From Erpobdella octoculata (taxonomy: Eukaryota > Annelida > Clitellata > Hirudinida > Erpobdellidae), in NCBI GenBank assembly GCA_963978895.1, contig OZ022241.1, positions 4,521,467-4,585,466 on the forward strand: a stretch of 64,000 nt of DNA, given 5' to 3'. Below are positions 12,353-26,900 of this stretch, piece after piece (position 1 is the first letter of the stretch; the number at the start of each line of letters is the position of its first letter). The translations under genes and the position numbers were made by a program. A model generated the notes under the pieces. That model ran no database searches and was not told where the DNA came from. It was given only the letters and a program-made list of their open reading frames with translations.

Positions 12353-12939
12353 GGCCCACTAAACCCTATGATAGTTTAGTGGACCCCCTATAGTGGTAAG
12401 TGGTTTATTAAAAATGTAAAGATAAACTACCTCCGGAAAGCCCCCCTTCAGCTATCAGCCTTTTTTTAGAAAAAAAATGGGGTTTTGGCAATTTTTTAAA
12501 AAGTAGCTCCGAATAAGCCCCGGTCGTCAGTGGTTTTGGAAAGAAAAATCAAAGAAAGGTTTTCAAAATTTTAGATTTTTTTAAAAAAATAGGTTGGCCT
12601 TGAGAACAAGTTGCACTCCCTCCAAAGTTTTGCTAATATGTTTGCAGTGATGCGTATATAAGTTTATTCGTATTGGTTCATTGGATACAATATGCACTAT
12701 ATTGCTGGTGTGGTGATAGATAGACTACATTCCAATTTTGTGACCATTCCTGAAGTGTATAATCTATGCACTTAAAATGCTGATAAAGGATTTTTATAGA
12801 ATATTTTTCTTCAATCTTTCTTTTTATGATGTTGATATTTTTACGTTTAATCAGTTAATTATCGTTCATTAATTCACAAGCACTAAAGTAAAATCTAATT
12901 AAAAACAATTTAAATAATTCAAAAAATTTATAGTTTAGT

Positions 12940-13226
12940 TTACAAAATTAAAAACATGTTTTTAAGATATCTGAAACATTTCATAGCGACAACGTATCGG
13001 AAAAATATTACCCCCAGGAATAGTAAACAAATGATGTTTGTAGTTACCATGATGATGAAAATTTTAGTCGTCATTATTATATGTTTCTTCAATGTATTTC
13101 TTAATAATTTTTTTTCTCAAATTTTATTTTTTTTAAACTAAACTATAATTTTTTTTAAAGTAGGTAAATTTTATAACGTCCGCGGACATCCTATGGACAT
13201 CCGGACAAGTAAAAGTTAATAAAAGC
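12940..13226. repeat. Dispersed repeat, related to 26540-26835
   Basis: Shared landmarks in the same order: TTAAAAACATG, ACATAGCGACA-like, ATGATGATGAAA, and a right end reading CATCCGGACAAGT followed by AAAGTTAATAAA. A left landmark, GCATTATTATTTGG, occurs at about 10968 here and at 26404 in the partner. The partner therefore looks like an internally deleted version of a longer element. Confidence 0.6.
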
Positions 13227-13230
13227 ATTT

Positions 13231-13640
13231 AAAAAGTACATATCTTAGAATTTTTAAGGGGGCGAAATACGTTGCTTTAGCCAGCTCTGTACCTCTATAA
13301 CGGTTTACAAGTTCGAAAAGTTTAAAAAAGTACATACCTTAGAATTTTTCAGAAGCGGAGACAAAATACGCTGCCTTATCCAGCTAAAAATTAACAGATT
13401 TTTAAAGTTAAAAAACTAGGTCTTAAAATTTTTTAGGGGGAGGAGAACGGAATCCGCTGCCTTATCCAGCTATAAATTTGTATAACGGTTAACAGGTTTA
13501 TAAAGTTTGAAAAAGTACATATCTTAAAAATTGGGGGAGCAAAATACGCTGCTTTATCCAGCTATGTACTTGTGTATCGGTTGACAGGTTTAATAATTTC
13601 AAAAAACTAGTTATCTTAAAATTTTTCAGGGAGGGCGAAA
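13231..13640 (+). repeat. Degenerate tandem repeat, five units of about 90 bp
   Basis: Units start near 13231, 13324, 13408, 13508 and 13599. Each contains a form of AAAAAGTACATATCTTA, a G-run, then AAATACGCTGCCTTATCCAGCT and CGGTTAACAGGTTT. Spacing varies from 84 to 100 bp. No coding potential. Confidence 0.85.
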
Positions 13641-15239
13641 TGCATATTAGGGGACATTGCCTTCTTTTGCCCCCGCAGTTACGGGCCTGCTTTATTCATG
13701 ATGTGATTAAAAATATTTGATAAAAATATTAATTTTAAAATTATTAAAAACTTTTAATACAGCTCTGAAATCGATTACAATGCAATATTCTACCACTTCA
13801 ATCATAATTTTAAGAGTTTCTCAAGTATTTTCAACAAAATAAAATCAAATATGCCGATTAGTTCCGAAAGTCGGCACCGCAATTAAAAAGTGTCGCTGCA
13901 ATCGCGAAAAAACGTTGTATAAACGAAGGGTTTTCGGTTCACTTGTTGACTATTAATATCATAATTTCTAATTGTTCAGATGCCATGTAGTAAAGATAAA
14001 TGTGGTTCTTAATAATTTTAAAATCAACAGTTAGCGTTGATTTCGTCCTATAGTACTAATATTTATAGTTAATATTTTGTTCTGTCATATAACTTCATAT
14101 ATAGGATGATGTAAACAAACGCATGCAAAATTACCTTTATGACTACAACCCTATAGAGATTTTAAAAAAATGACTGCCTTTGGGGAGATTTATGTATTTT
14201 TATACTGCGGGGTAATGTAAGGCCACCGTGCTCTTGTATACGCATAGATGGTAATGTCATAAAAATGTACGAGGTGCGACAAGGGCCAAGGGGAAGGTGG
14301 CGTGTCAGAATTTAGAGTTTATTGCGTACGTATTATATCATAATTTATATGGATGGCTCCTAAAACCTGTAGCCATGACAAACAATGAAAAACTTAAGTG
14401 CCACTAGGCTACAAAATTCCTAGTAAAATTTGTTACGCTACCAGATGTTTCCTGAGTTTTTGACTACAGGACAGCCTCTATAGTATTCTATAGTCTCAGT
14501 CGTTATAAATCGTAAAAAAAAACAATCCGTCATTTCCTAATCTTAGAAGAATTCAATATCACGATGATATTAATATAAAAAACCAACAAAAGCATAAAAC
14601 ATAATAGTAATTTCCTGTTTATTATCCGTGAGAAGTGATCAATATAAGCTCGGTTGCTGCAGCTGCAATCGATACGGAGCCCAGCAGAGGGACGACATCG
14701 AAAGCCAATCGAATGACATTAAATAAGCTATTAAATAATCTCAAATATTTACACATCCTATAACTATTTTCTAATACTTAAACATGTTCAAATACCAGGT
14801 TAGATTTGACTCGTCATCAGCTTATATCAGTGGCGATGACTCGAGTTACCTGTAAACATATGCTCCTTGTAGTGTTCCGTAGGTGCGATGTGAAATATTC
14901 TACTCGCGATTCGTTGGCTTTATTGTGTGTATAAACGCACGCGTCACTATGCACCGATGTACAGAGAGTAGATATTAGATATAGCCGAGCAAAGAAACAC
15001 AAGACTGCGATCAGTACGTTGTACTTTCATTTGACTGTTCCGCACAAGAGTAGGAAGAGGTCGTCTCATATTTATTCATTTTTTCCATATGGTCAGTTCA
15101 AGCGAAGGCGCTGAACATGATGGTTCGGATGCAAAATAAATTGAGATTTTAATTCACGGATATACTTATATTTTTCCTGCTAGGAAAGAATTTTTACAAA
15201 ATCGAATCAGCGTAAGGACCGGTTCAAAAAAATATAGAG

Positions 15240-18200
15240 ATGAATCATCTTCAAGTTTTTGCCGAGAAACTGTCCAGGAAGAAGACGCTGGAAGATAACT
15301 TGATGGAGACCCAACTGAAGCGTTGTCTCAACATTTTCGACATCGTCCTATTTGGCATTAGTCACATGATTGGGGCAGGGATCTTCGTCGTCACAGGAAC
15401 AGTCACGAGAAATGTGGCCGGCCCTGGCGTGGTGGTCTCTTTTGTTCTGGCCGGAGTAGCAGCATTCCTGTCATCATTGTGCTATGCTGAGTTTGGAGCT
15501 AGAGTCCCAAAGGCCGGGTCAGCTTACACGTACACCTATATAGCTATAGGAGAATTTGCAGCATTCATTATTGGCTGGAATATGCTACTAGAAAACATAA
15601 TAGGGGCCGCTTCAGTGGCTAAAGCATGGAGTGGCTCTCTTGACGTCCTTGTTAAAGGTGCTATCAGTAACGGCACAATAGAACACTTTGGTCGGCTTGA
15701 TGTAACAGGTATGTCAGATTATCTTGATTTTGTGGCGGTTGCTTGTATTCTCTTTTGGACAATTTTTATATCGGCTGGAGCCAAATTATCGTCAACTTTC
15801 ATCAACCTACTGACCGTAGTCAACATAGCCATATTACTTTTGATTATTAGTCTGGGAGTTCATTTCGCTAATATCACTTACTGGAAAAGCAACAGCAGCG
15901 GGGGTTTCATGCCGTACGGATTCTCTGGAGTTCTGGCCGGTTCAGCCTCGTGCTTCTTCGCATACGCGGGATTTGAGAGTATAGCCACCACTAGCGAAGA
16001 AACAAAAAACCCCGCCAAAAACATTCCTCTTGCTCTGGGCATCGCCGTACTCGTAGTGACTGTTCTTTATCTGGGGACTTCAGCGTCCCTCACTCTGATG
16101 GTTCCCTATAAAGACGTCGATGTTGTGGCACCATTCCCAGCAGCGCTACAAGCGCACGGCTCAACTTGGGCTACTAGCGTCATAGCCATAGGATCACTTA
16201 TAGGATTGTCCTCAACGCTTTTAAGTTCTTTATTTTCCATACCCCGTTCAGCCTACTCTATGGCTTCAGATGGTTTGCTTTTCAGCTGGTTTGGATATGT
16301 AAACCCTAAAACTCAAACACCGCTCTTTGCGAGCATATTCTTTGGCTTCATGATATCTGCTTTGGCGCTGCTGGTTAACCTAGAATTTTTAGTCGAGCTG
16401 CTCAGCATTGGCACGTTACTGTGCTTCACCTTCGTTTCGATCAACGTTATCATATTACGATACCAGCCGGTAAGCATGTGTCAGTTTCAACTGAAGCCGG
16501 ATTTGTCGACTTATTCCATCAACGAAGACGAAATGACATCCGATGCAGACAAAAAGAAATTAGTTAAAGAATCTCAGAGCCACGACGACATCGGGAAGCT
16601 GAAGAAACGTTTCCTCAATCTGCCGGTTCTAAGATCAATAACTCTGGGAAGCGTAGCTCCCTTAAGTACTTTTTTCATGACTGTGTTCATATTCTGCATC
16701 TGGATTATAATCATACACGGTTACGAACTGCTGGTCGAGAAAACGTGGTGGTTAATCTTGCTACTTGTCGTTTTCCTACTGGGATTCATCATGTCCTATC
16801 TCATGCTCTGCGTCCACGAACAGAACACAAGTTTTTTGACATTTCAGGTGGGTTTTTAAAGTTTTGTGATTATTATAACAAACGTTTTACAAGAAATAGG
16901 TTTTTCAAAAAGCACAAAAGACGTCATTTACCATTCGAATGTGTTCGGAAACAGCCTGGTGAAAGGCACTTTAAAATGACCAATTTGTCCTGTGAAATGT
17001 CTGCTGACAAGCTGCACTTATCAAATGTTTGTACTTCCCTCAGGAATGCTTCTCAGTTTTTGACAGTGCGAAGCAGCATTTTTTCTTAAGGCAATTTCTC
17101 AAGCTCTAGCTCCTACAATAGCTCATACGCATTAAGAAATGTAATTACCTATATCATACACTTATAAATAAATCTGTTTTCAGAAAATTGGAAAAACATT
17201 TATCTCAAGATCGCACTTTTTAATATTTCATCATGTTTGGTACATAATAATCGGCTTTAGCACAGCAACATGTTATCGTTATTGGCAGTGTCTTGTCAGA
17301 GATGTCTAGGTATATCAAAAATCAAGATAACTATGATCTTATCCATTGCTATTGCTTTGCTGGTGCATCTCTTTTGCCCAAAAACTTCAAACAGTTAATC
17401 AGATAGTTTATAAATTTACGAGCATTACCAAATACTAACAACTATTAAGAACGCCCAATCAAATGAAAGCGAACCAGCCAGTCATATTTTGAAAAGAGAA
17501 ATTACTTTACTCACTACTGTTGTGTTGTTTTTCATACCCAGGTACCATTCGTGCCACTAATACCGGTACTCAGCATGGTTATAAACATCGGCCTGATGCT
17601 CAAACTCAATCCCTGGACATGGATACGACTCGGTGTGTGGCTCCTTGTAGGTAAGAGAGTCTTGAATTTTGACAGTTCACACGAAAACTCAACCAATCGA
17701 GTGCTGGAAAATTTTTTTTGATATTACTTAATAAATTTTCCATCTATTAAAAGTAGTTGCCTTTAGCTTCTATACATATATTTTATTCAGAATTTCGTTT
17801 ACATGCAACTGTTAAATTTAAAACGCACAATAACTCAGAGCTGTCCATGGGTTTGAGGTTTGCACCTCAGCGAGTTCAGCTCAATCTCAGCATGACATTT
17901 CTTCTGTGGGACACACAATAACTGACATAATATCAAGCTTATTGGCAGAAAAAGTGGAATCAATTGAATTTATTAGATGGGCTATGTGTGCGGGCATTCT
18001 GAGCCACTCTTGATGTATTTTAAACTTTGTACAGGGGAATATACATTTTTTCAGAATTTTTGTTGTTGGGCTGGGTTGGGTTGGGTCAGGAATTTCCATC
18101 TCGTGGTGGGTTGGGTTGGGTCGCTCAAAATGGACCCACGGACACCTCTGCAATAACTAATCGACTTCCTTATTTCTCCACCATAAAGTGACATAAAGTG

Positions 18201-18391
18201 AAATATATTGGCAAATATTATCCACAGGTTTGCTCATCTACTTCGGATACGGTATCCACCACAGCAGCGAAAACGAAAAACTGCTTTCCTATAAAACTAT
18301 GGTATCTTACTCCGGAGACGGTGTGACATCGGCGGTCACAAACGTCGAGAAGGCAGGCCAAGCAAAAGCAGACGATAATAAAGAAACATGA
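15240..18391 (+). CDS. Cationic amino acid transporter, SLC7 CAT subfamily (tandem copy 2)
   Basis: Exons 15240-16847, 17542-17650 and 18228-18391 give 626 residues. The protein is clearly paralogous to the copy at 4532 across its length. Both have the same exon plan: one very long exon, a 109-bp exon, then a short last exon, with identical phases. Hallmarks include SHMIGAGIFVVTG, CYAEFGARVPKAGSAYTYTY, GWNMLLENIIGAASVAKAWS and GFSGVLAGSASCFFAYAGFE. The C-terminal exons encode VPFVPLIPVLSMVINIGLML and GLLIYFGYGIHHS. It should carry cationic amino acids across a membrane like its neighbour. The copies differ most in the loop near residue 420-460 and in the tails, where copy 2 has a Lys/Asp-rich end. 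Coding GC is visibly higher than in copy 1. Same strand and head-to-tail order indicate tandem duplication. A hAT-like element lies in its intron 2. Confidence 0.93.
17836..18150. mobile_element. hAT-like miniature element (315 bp) in CAT copy 2 intron 2
   Basis: Left end CAGAGCTGTCCATGGGT and right end ACCCACGGACACCTCTG are near-perfect inverted repeats. CAATAACT occurs on both sides (17828-17835 and 18151-18158), a perfect 8-bp target duplication. The right half carries GGGTTGGGTTGGGT runs. A relative lies at 36371-36584. Confidence 0.92.
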
Positions 18392-20205
<1,814 letters not shown>

Positions 20206-21133
20206 CTAGAAATGTTTCTTCAAAACAAGAACACTAATCCATACGAGACATTCAGTCAAGAAGGGAAACAAGCCGCAGAAGCCGAAGACGTACCAGAAGG
20301 CCTGAGCAGGCCACGTCTCAACATGGAAAAGGATTGTCAAGATGGAACCTGTTATGTGCAGCAATGATGCTGGTGGTTTTCATTAATTAAAATAACTCAT
20401 ATAAATACAATTATTCAAAGACAGATTGTAAATATTTTTCTTGTCTCTAATAAAAGTTATTTATATTATTAAAATGTTAGATTATCTTTTAGATCAGTTG
20501 AATTTTAAAACAGAAATAATAATAAGGATACAGATGATGACTTGCTGGTTGGCAAATGTTGAAATTCCACTGAACATGCCAACAAACTCAATTGCATTAA
20601 AAAATAGAGACAATGATACAGCAGCAATCAACCTTTAAAAAACAAGATTTTTTTGTTAAACTTTTTAAAACAATTTTTTCCGAAAAATATTTTGTGCCGT
20701 TAGATGACAGAATTTCTTAAAAGCTCAATTAAAATATTATTTTATTTCAATAATGATCCAAATCCAATTTTAGTTTCCAATCCAAGCATGATTTCAACTT
20801 GACACATGCCAGTTTTTGATAGAAAATAGACTATAGATTTTTTAAATTAACTTTTAGTTTTTTTTTCTTTTCAGCTGCAATATATTTCAGATAAAAAAAC
20901 TTACTGATCTCTTAAAGCAGAATAAGCGCTTTGAGATATGATCCCTGTCGGTTGCCACAACCCGGCTTTTATGTTGTTGTCCTTTTCACAAAAAATATCA
21001 ATTTATTTCTAACTATAAAAACACCTTAATATAATTGTTCAACTTTTATGGAAAAAATCCCAAGAAGCTGAAGAAAGAAGACAAAACCGACCATCGAAGT
21101 GTACACCAGTATAGAAAGTATCGTCTGAACCAT
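20206..21133 (-). CDS. TMEM107: TMEM107-like ciliary transition zone membrane protein
   Basis: Four short exons join in phase: 21133-21044, 20981-20905, 20632-20532 and 20369-20206. They give 143 residues (human about 140) and end in TAG. TMEM107 is a four-helix protein of the MKS module at the ciliary transition zone, where it helps recruit other gate proteins. Matches to the recalled human protein: KDNNIKAGL against SRDSNIQACL; LIAAVSLSLFFNAIEFVGMF against LVAALSVTLGLFAVELAGFL; and FWYVFGFCGLFPFLTE against YWYIFVFCSALPAVTE before a shared LKK end. The 5' exon (first membrane helix, MVQTILSILV...) is the least conserved, so the start is less certain. Exon boundaries keep consensus splice sites (GTAAGT, GTTGAA, GTATCC). 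The plus-strand ORF from 20212 is only the antisense of the last exon. Its upstream region has X-box-like and YY1-like sites. Confidence 0.87.
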
Positions 21134-21261
21134 TAACGACAAAAATCGTGTGGGAACAAAATAGTTAAATAACATTATGTGCTAAACTTATTTAAAAAAT
21201 TAACTTTCAAATTATTTTTCGGGAAAAGCAAGGCCACTGTGCTTGATTGTTTACCTATGCA

Positions 21262-21275
21262 TATGCCTTAGTAAC
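21262..21275. promoter_or_regulatory. X-box-like RFX site upstream of TMEM107
   Basis: TATGCCTTAGTAAC matches the classical X-box half-site pair GTTGCCATAGTAAC at 11 of 14 positions. It lies 129-142 bp upstream of the TMEM107 ATG. RFX factors drive ciliary genes through such sites. The function is inferred from position and gene identity. Confidence 0.5.
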
Positions 21276-21276
21276 A

Positions 21277-21288
21277 GCCGCCATTTTG
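21277..21288 (-). promoter_or_regulatory. YY1-like motif (CAAAATGGCGGC) upstream of TMEM107
   Basis: The minus-strand CAAAATGGCGGC resembles the AAnATGGCGGC YY1 element common just downstream of animal transcription starts. It lies about 145 bp before the start codon, next to the X-box-like site. Confidence 0.4.
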
Positions 21289-23071
21289 ATGCGCAAAACC
21301 ATATGTGTAAATGTACAATTTTTCAAGTGGAAAACAAAAATTAGTTTTGATAAAATTTATTTTTGGTGTTTATTTATTTATTGATTTTTTTCAACCGAGC
21401 TTCAACTTTTGACAAAACTTTAAAGCTTAATGTTGAAGCCGCAACACAAGCGCTTCCGTGACCGCTTTTTTCATGGAAGGGCTGCAGAAATTACCGCTTA
21501 AATTGCATTTCATATACTTCTGTGCTGCTTTATTTGATCAATAATAAATGTTTATGTTTGTTATAATAATTATAGCAAACTTGGCTATGTTTTTTCCTGT
21601 CCTTCAACTCTAATTATTACACGCTTAAAATCACACATGCAAATACGAGAATCATGATCTGACGTTTGCACGAATAAAAAGAGCAAACCATTAAGAAGCC
21701 GACAAACATTTAATATAAACGTCAATAAATGTTATTCTTCAAAACATTGCCTCTCACAGTGAATGAGAGGTTGAGAGACTGAGAGGTACTCTCACAGAGT
21801 ACTGGAGTCAGAAAACACGTTTACAAAACGCCCAAAATGAAATGACTTCTTCTTTTCTCATAAACTTCCCCACAATCAATAAATTAAAAAACCATTACAA
21901 ATGCGGAAATTACAAAAGAGATTTATTATCACATAATGGTGAGGAACCTACTAAATAGAGTATATTCAGTATAACATACGGAAAAGGAACAAACGTTTCT
22001 ACATAATTTTCCATCCAACGCGAAAGCACTTTTCGAGTCATTTCTGAGTAATGAACAAACAATGATCAGCAGAACATGCTCTCCACCTCATTCAACAAAT
22101 ACAAAAGAGGGAGAGAGAGATATGTACGCATACACACTATACAAATGTATCAACATAATGATTTACAAAAACACCAGCAAGTCTAAGCAAGGATAATACT
22201 TATCAAAAAATCTCTACAACCTCTCTTTTTTTGTTCATATGAATGCATATTATAGTTTTTTCTAAAAAAAAAAACAATTTAGATCTCACAAAGCCAAACC
22301 AACAATAACTATCACAAATGCTAATCCTCAATGGGGTACGAGTACACTTGGCCAATGAAAAGTGAACTGAAAAAACAATTTTAAAAGGGCAAAGTTACGA
22401 AAAAGAAAAAAAATCTACCATTTGTCATAATGACTTTAGTAAAATGCATAGAAAATCACAAACATATTAAAATAAAATTCTCCACGTTTCAGACTCAAGA
22501 ACGCCCGGCAAGTTTCCGCACAATTTAATTTTGGTGAAAAAAAAACAGAATATTATTTAATCGGGAATGATATAAACATACTAAAAAAATTAATATCTGT
22601 AAACCCCTCCAAAAAAAAGAGACAAAATGGGTTATGTAACAGTTATTTCACTTGGTTCAGAAAGTACCGATGAATAAGAGATGGCGTGATGGAGCTCGGA
22701 GAAGAACTACCCGACCAAATGTCAATAAAATATGTAGCGATAAAGCAACTTAACTACGCACCAACTTCTGCAATACAAATGACCGCTCAGCTATAATGAA
22801 AGAAATTTAAAACAAAACAACGCCCTCTCAATCACCATAACAACCACCTACAAAATGACAATCGCCTTCGTCAACCCGTCCGTGTAGCCTTCACATTCAC
22901 CCGAGTTAATTTCGCTACGGCAACGACCGTCATTTAACCTGCTTGCATAGACGAGAAGTTGCAGAGCACCTAGCGATAATACTAAAACAACTAAACACGA
23001 CAGAAGACAATAATAATAATCATCCTCGACCATTTCTTGCACCACCCACAACAAAGATTACATCTCCAGCA

Positions 23072-23902
23072 TCACAAGACGTATTCTTGCTCCCCGTCAT
23101 CGTCACCGTCGTCGACCCGCACGCCCTGGCTGCGCAGCTCTTCCCGTACGTTTTTGAAGTAGGTGGGGTCCGGATAGCCGTGGCCGTGACGGTTCTCCAT
23201 CTCCGTCTTGTGGTGGATTTCGTTCCAGACGACGGTGTCCGACTCTCCGGTCGTGACCGATGACCCGACGGTGAAGGTCAATCGACGCTTCCAGGCTTTT
23301 ACGAGTAACTTGAGGATCTGCAATGTAGGACAGCCAAACAAAAACATAAAGAATTAAGTATAGTTTTTTTAGAACACCTTGAAGTTAATTAACCTCATTC
23401 AATAAAGAAAAAAGTAATTAAGTTGACATTTACCAAAAATAATATTTCACACGAAATAAAATGCTAAACTAGTATGCATTAAAAAGAACACCAATTCAAC
23501 CTAGCAGACCAAAAATAAGCCTCCTGACTCAAACGTAATATTCAACACACTGGCCAATCAATACTTCCTACTCAACCTCTGAGTAGCAACTATTTACCAC
23601 AACGAATTCAAAAAATAAATTATCGTTCAAGAAAAAACACTTACATCTTTGCCTTCGAGGTTATTAGGGAGGTAACAAGACCGGGGGAATCCTCGGGCAG
23701 TGTATTTCTTGCCAGGGTTGAGATGATCCGGGCTCTATAAAAAAAAATGACCGATACAATCAATAAACACAAATGCAACTCAAAAAGTGACTAGCTACAA
23801 CAACAAGGAGAGAGAACCAGTTGCAGCATGGCATCATTTTAAATGGTTTATAAAAGAATATAAAAATTATAATTAGAGCAATTTTTAAAAAAATTAACAA
23901 CG

Positions 23903-23938
<36 letters not shown>

Positions 23939-26900
23939 GCTGATAGAAAAATAATTAATTATAGATCGCTGCATTAGAAATTGTAGAACATATGTCTTCA
24001 ACAATTATAATACAAATGTCTTTAATAATAATAATATTAAAACATCCCATCTCTACATCTTATTAAAATCACGAGGTAACAAGTGTCTACACAAAATCTC
24101 TCTCCATCGTATCTTCAACGGCACATTGAACGACTCAACAAATAAAGACCCATCGCGACGGAATCTGAGATGTTACAGTACAACATTTCGTGTCCGCTCC
24201 CCGAACAAGAAGTGTTGGCGGTGACCGGACTTTTTTGTCGCCGGTCCTAAAGCCTGGAACAATCTTCCAGCCGTCATTTTTCAAGCGTCTCCTAAAGACA
24301 CACTTTCTCCTGATTATCATATCATTGTTAACAATTGACAATATCCCTATTCTTATTATTCAATTCAATTACAATTTATTAGTCGCCTACAACAAAACAA
24401 GTTTTGCCCAGAGGCGACGGCATGAAATAATATAAATTTTAAAAGTTTTAAACGTTATTAAGAAAATGAGTTTTTAAAGAGGTTTTAAAGTCAATAGTTT
24501 CTAATATCCTAATGGAAGATGGTAGGTCATTCCAGGCCTATTATCAATTGTTCTGTAAAGCACCTTTGAAGTATTTATTTTAACTGTGCTATATTTATTG
24601 TCAAATAATAATAATAATAATATCGAATGATGTAAACAAAATAGAATTACCTGTATTCCCTCTTTAATGTGGTAGCTGATCACGATCGTGCTGCAGCCAT
24701 TAAATCCGGGCAAGGATTGCATGATGGTTTTGATCTCCATGAAGCCATAGGGGCAATTTCCCCTCTTTACCCCATATATAGTTTTGCACTGAGGACACTG
24801 CAGACTTCCGTCCTGCAAAGCAGTTTAAACATCGATTACCGTGGGCAAACAATTTTAAGACCATCTCTTGATATCCTTGCTGCATGGGTCTTTTAAAATA
24901 TTCTGCTATACAGCCAACACAAGTTTGAAACGACACGAAACAAGTAGCGCACCTTTGTACCGCTTTCGTACATTGCCTTGAGGCACTCCAGGTGGTAAAA
25001 GTGCTTGCATCCATTCAGCATAACGACAGCCGGCTGATTGGCGTCCTGCTGCCCGTAGTTGGAATCCTCCCGGAGTTCGTTGTAGCAGATACAACAATCC
25101 TGTGTGATAAAGAATTTCGTTGTAAAGCATGCGACCGAATCCATGGAAAATACGTTATTATGCAAGTTAGTGGACATCTATTACAAGTAGCAAACTTCTC
25201 TGGCTGGTGTAGCTAGGCAGCTGATGGTAATATGCAGTTCATAACTTATTAAACATTTAAAAACGAACATGATTGATGTTGCATGATTATCATTGCTTAT
25301 GTGTCAAACGTAAAATGTGTTCGTAAAGACTAACAGTAATGGTTTGATGAAAAAGATCTATTAATGAGGCATTCTTAAATACTTGTTTTCCACTAAATAT
25401 GTATATTTTCATAACTTGTTTTAAGTCAAATTTATTATGTAAACATTAATATAGACATTTAAAAAACAATCAATGACTACTATCCTAATGATAACAATAA
25501 ACTAAACGAAAACGAACTGACATTGAAAATACCACCAGATTACAGGTATCAAAATGAAATTTAAAAAAATAAAAATAATAATAAAATAACAAAATCAAAT
25601 CAAAAAATCAAATCAAATAACAATATTAAACCAAATAAAATCAAACCAAATGAAATAAAATAAAATAAATAGATAACCTCTTCAGGAACATCATGAACTG
25701 GAAACATCACACCTAACCTCCAGACGCTTTCGAAAGTCAAACTAACTGTAAAATTTAAAACAAACTCATTAACTTGGAGAAATCTACTTCGATAGTCAAA
25801 ATAACTCACTTAAATAATCTAAGTAACCTACTTGAATATTAAAAAAATAATTAAAAAAAATTATAATTCATTACTACTGTTATCTGAACCCTTAGCTTAA
25901 AACATGAAATTTGCTGTGATCTCTAAATATTATTCTAATGAAAGCAAACAATGACTCGTTTAAACGGGACTAACGGCTCGAGTTTTCAATCCTGTAGCAG
26001 CCCTGTACTGTACGCGATGGTGCAGACGAAGGATGGCTGGTCCCTGCGCGCCTTCTGCCCACTAACGGACGGTGGAGTGCTCTTAGTTGTAATTGGTTGG
26101 AGCCGACCGGCATTGGAACTAGGGCTCCGATTTGATTAGGCTGCTGCATCACAACCGGACCACCAGGATAAGAAGAGGTTCTTGCAATTTCATTTAAGTT
26201 AACAGGAGCAGTCCTGGAAAGGCTTCCGCTTGGATCGTGGGCCGAGTATTTTGGAGGAGGATGGTTAGATGCACCTAAGAACCAAATAAATCTTAATAAT
26301 AAACATCAGAAAGTTTTTTGTCAATTCAAATAAAAAACAAAAAATAAATAAAAAGTGTAGAAAGTAAATAAGGTAACACTCAGACAAAAGTAAGAAAAAT
26401 TTGCATTATTATTTGGCAGGTAATTTTTTAGCCGGGAACCTTTAAATTAGGAAGCTTTTTCATCATTTTTGTAAGCATACATAACAAGTAATTTTTATTT
26501 ATTTATTTCACACAAGATCAAAGGCATTAAAATTTAAAAAATTAAAAACATGCTTTTAAGACAGTAATAAAAAAATACATAGCGACATCATATCGTAAAA
26601 ATATTATTGAGATGTTTATAGTTAGATATGATGATGAAAGTTTTTGTTGTCATTATCATTATGATTCCTCAAGTTATTTTTAGTTTCCTTAGGTTCTTAA
26701 ATGTTAATTTTGTTTAATTGAACTTTAAACTTTTTAGAAGTGTGTGCGAATTTTAGAACTTCCAAACTTTGGTCCAGACCCCATGTACATCCCACGGACA
26801 ACCCCTGACATCCGGACAAGTGAAAGTTAATAAATGAATGAAAAAATATATCACTCATTATTCATTACTCATTATTGAGTTGCCAATTTAGTGCATAGTC

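Larger units (their letters stand above)
21134..23071. other. TMEM107 promoter side and Deltex 3' UTR region
   Basis: The first 200 bp upstream of TMEM107 hold candidate regulatory sites. The rest, up to the Deltex stop at 23072, is AT-rich and probably includes the Deltex 3' UTR. It has a short GAGAG repeat near 21760-21790. No gene seen. Confidence 0.5.

Noticed and set aside
20212..20367. 51-codon plus-strand ORF with fairly high GC
   Set aside because: It is the antisense of the last TMEM107 exon, which explains the composition.
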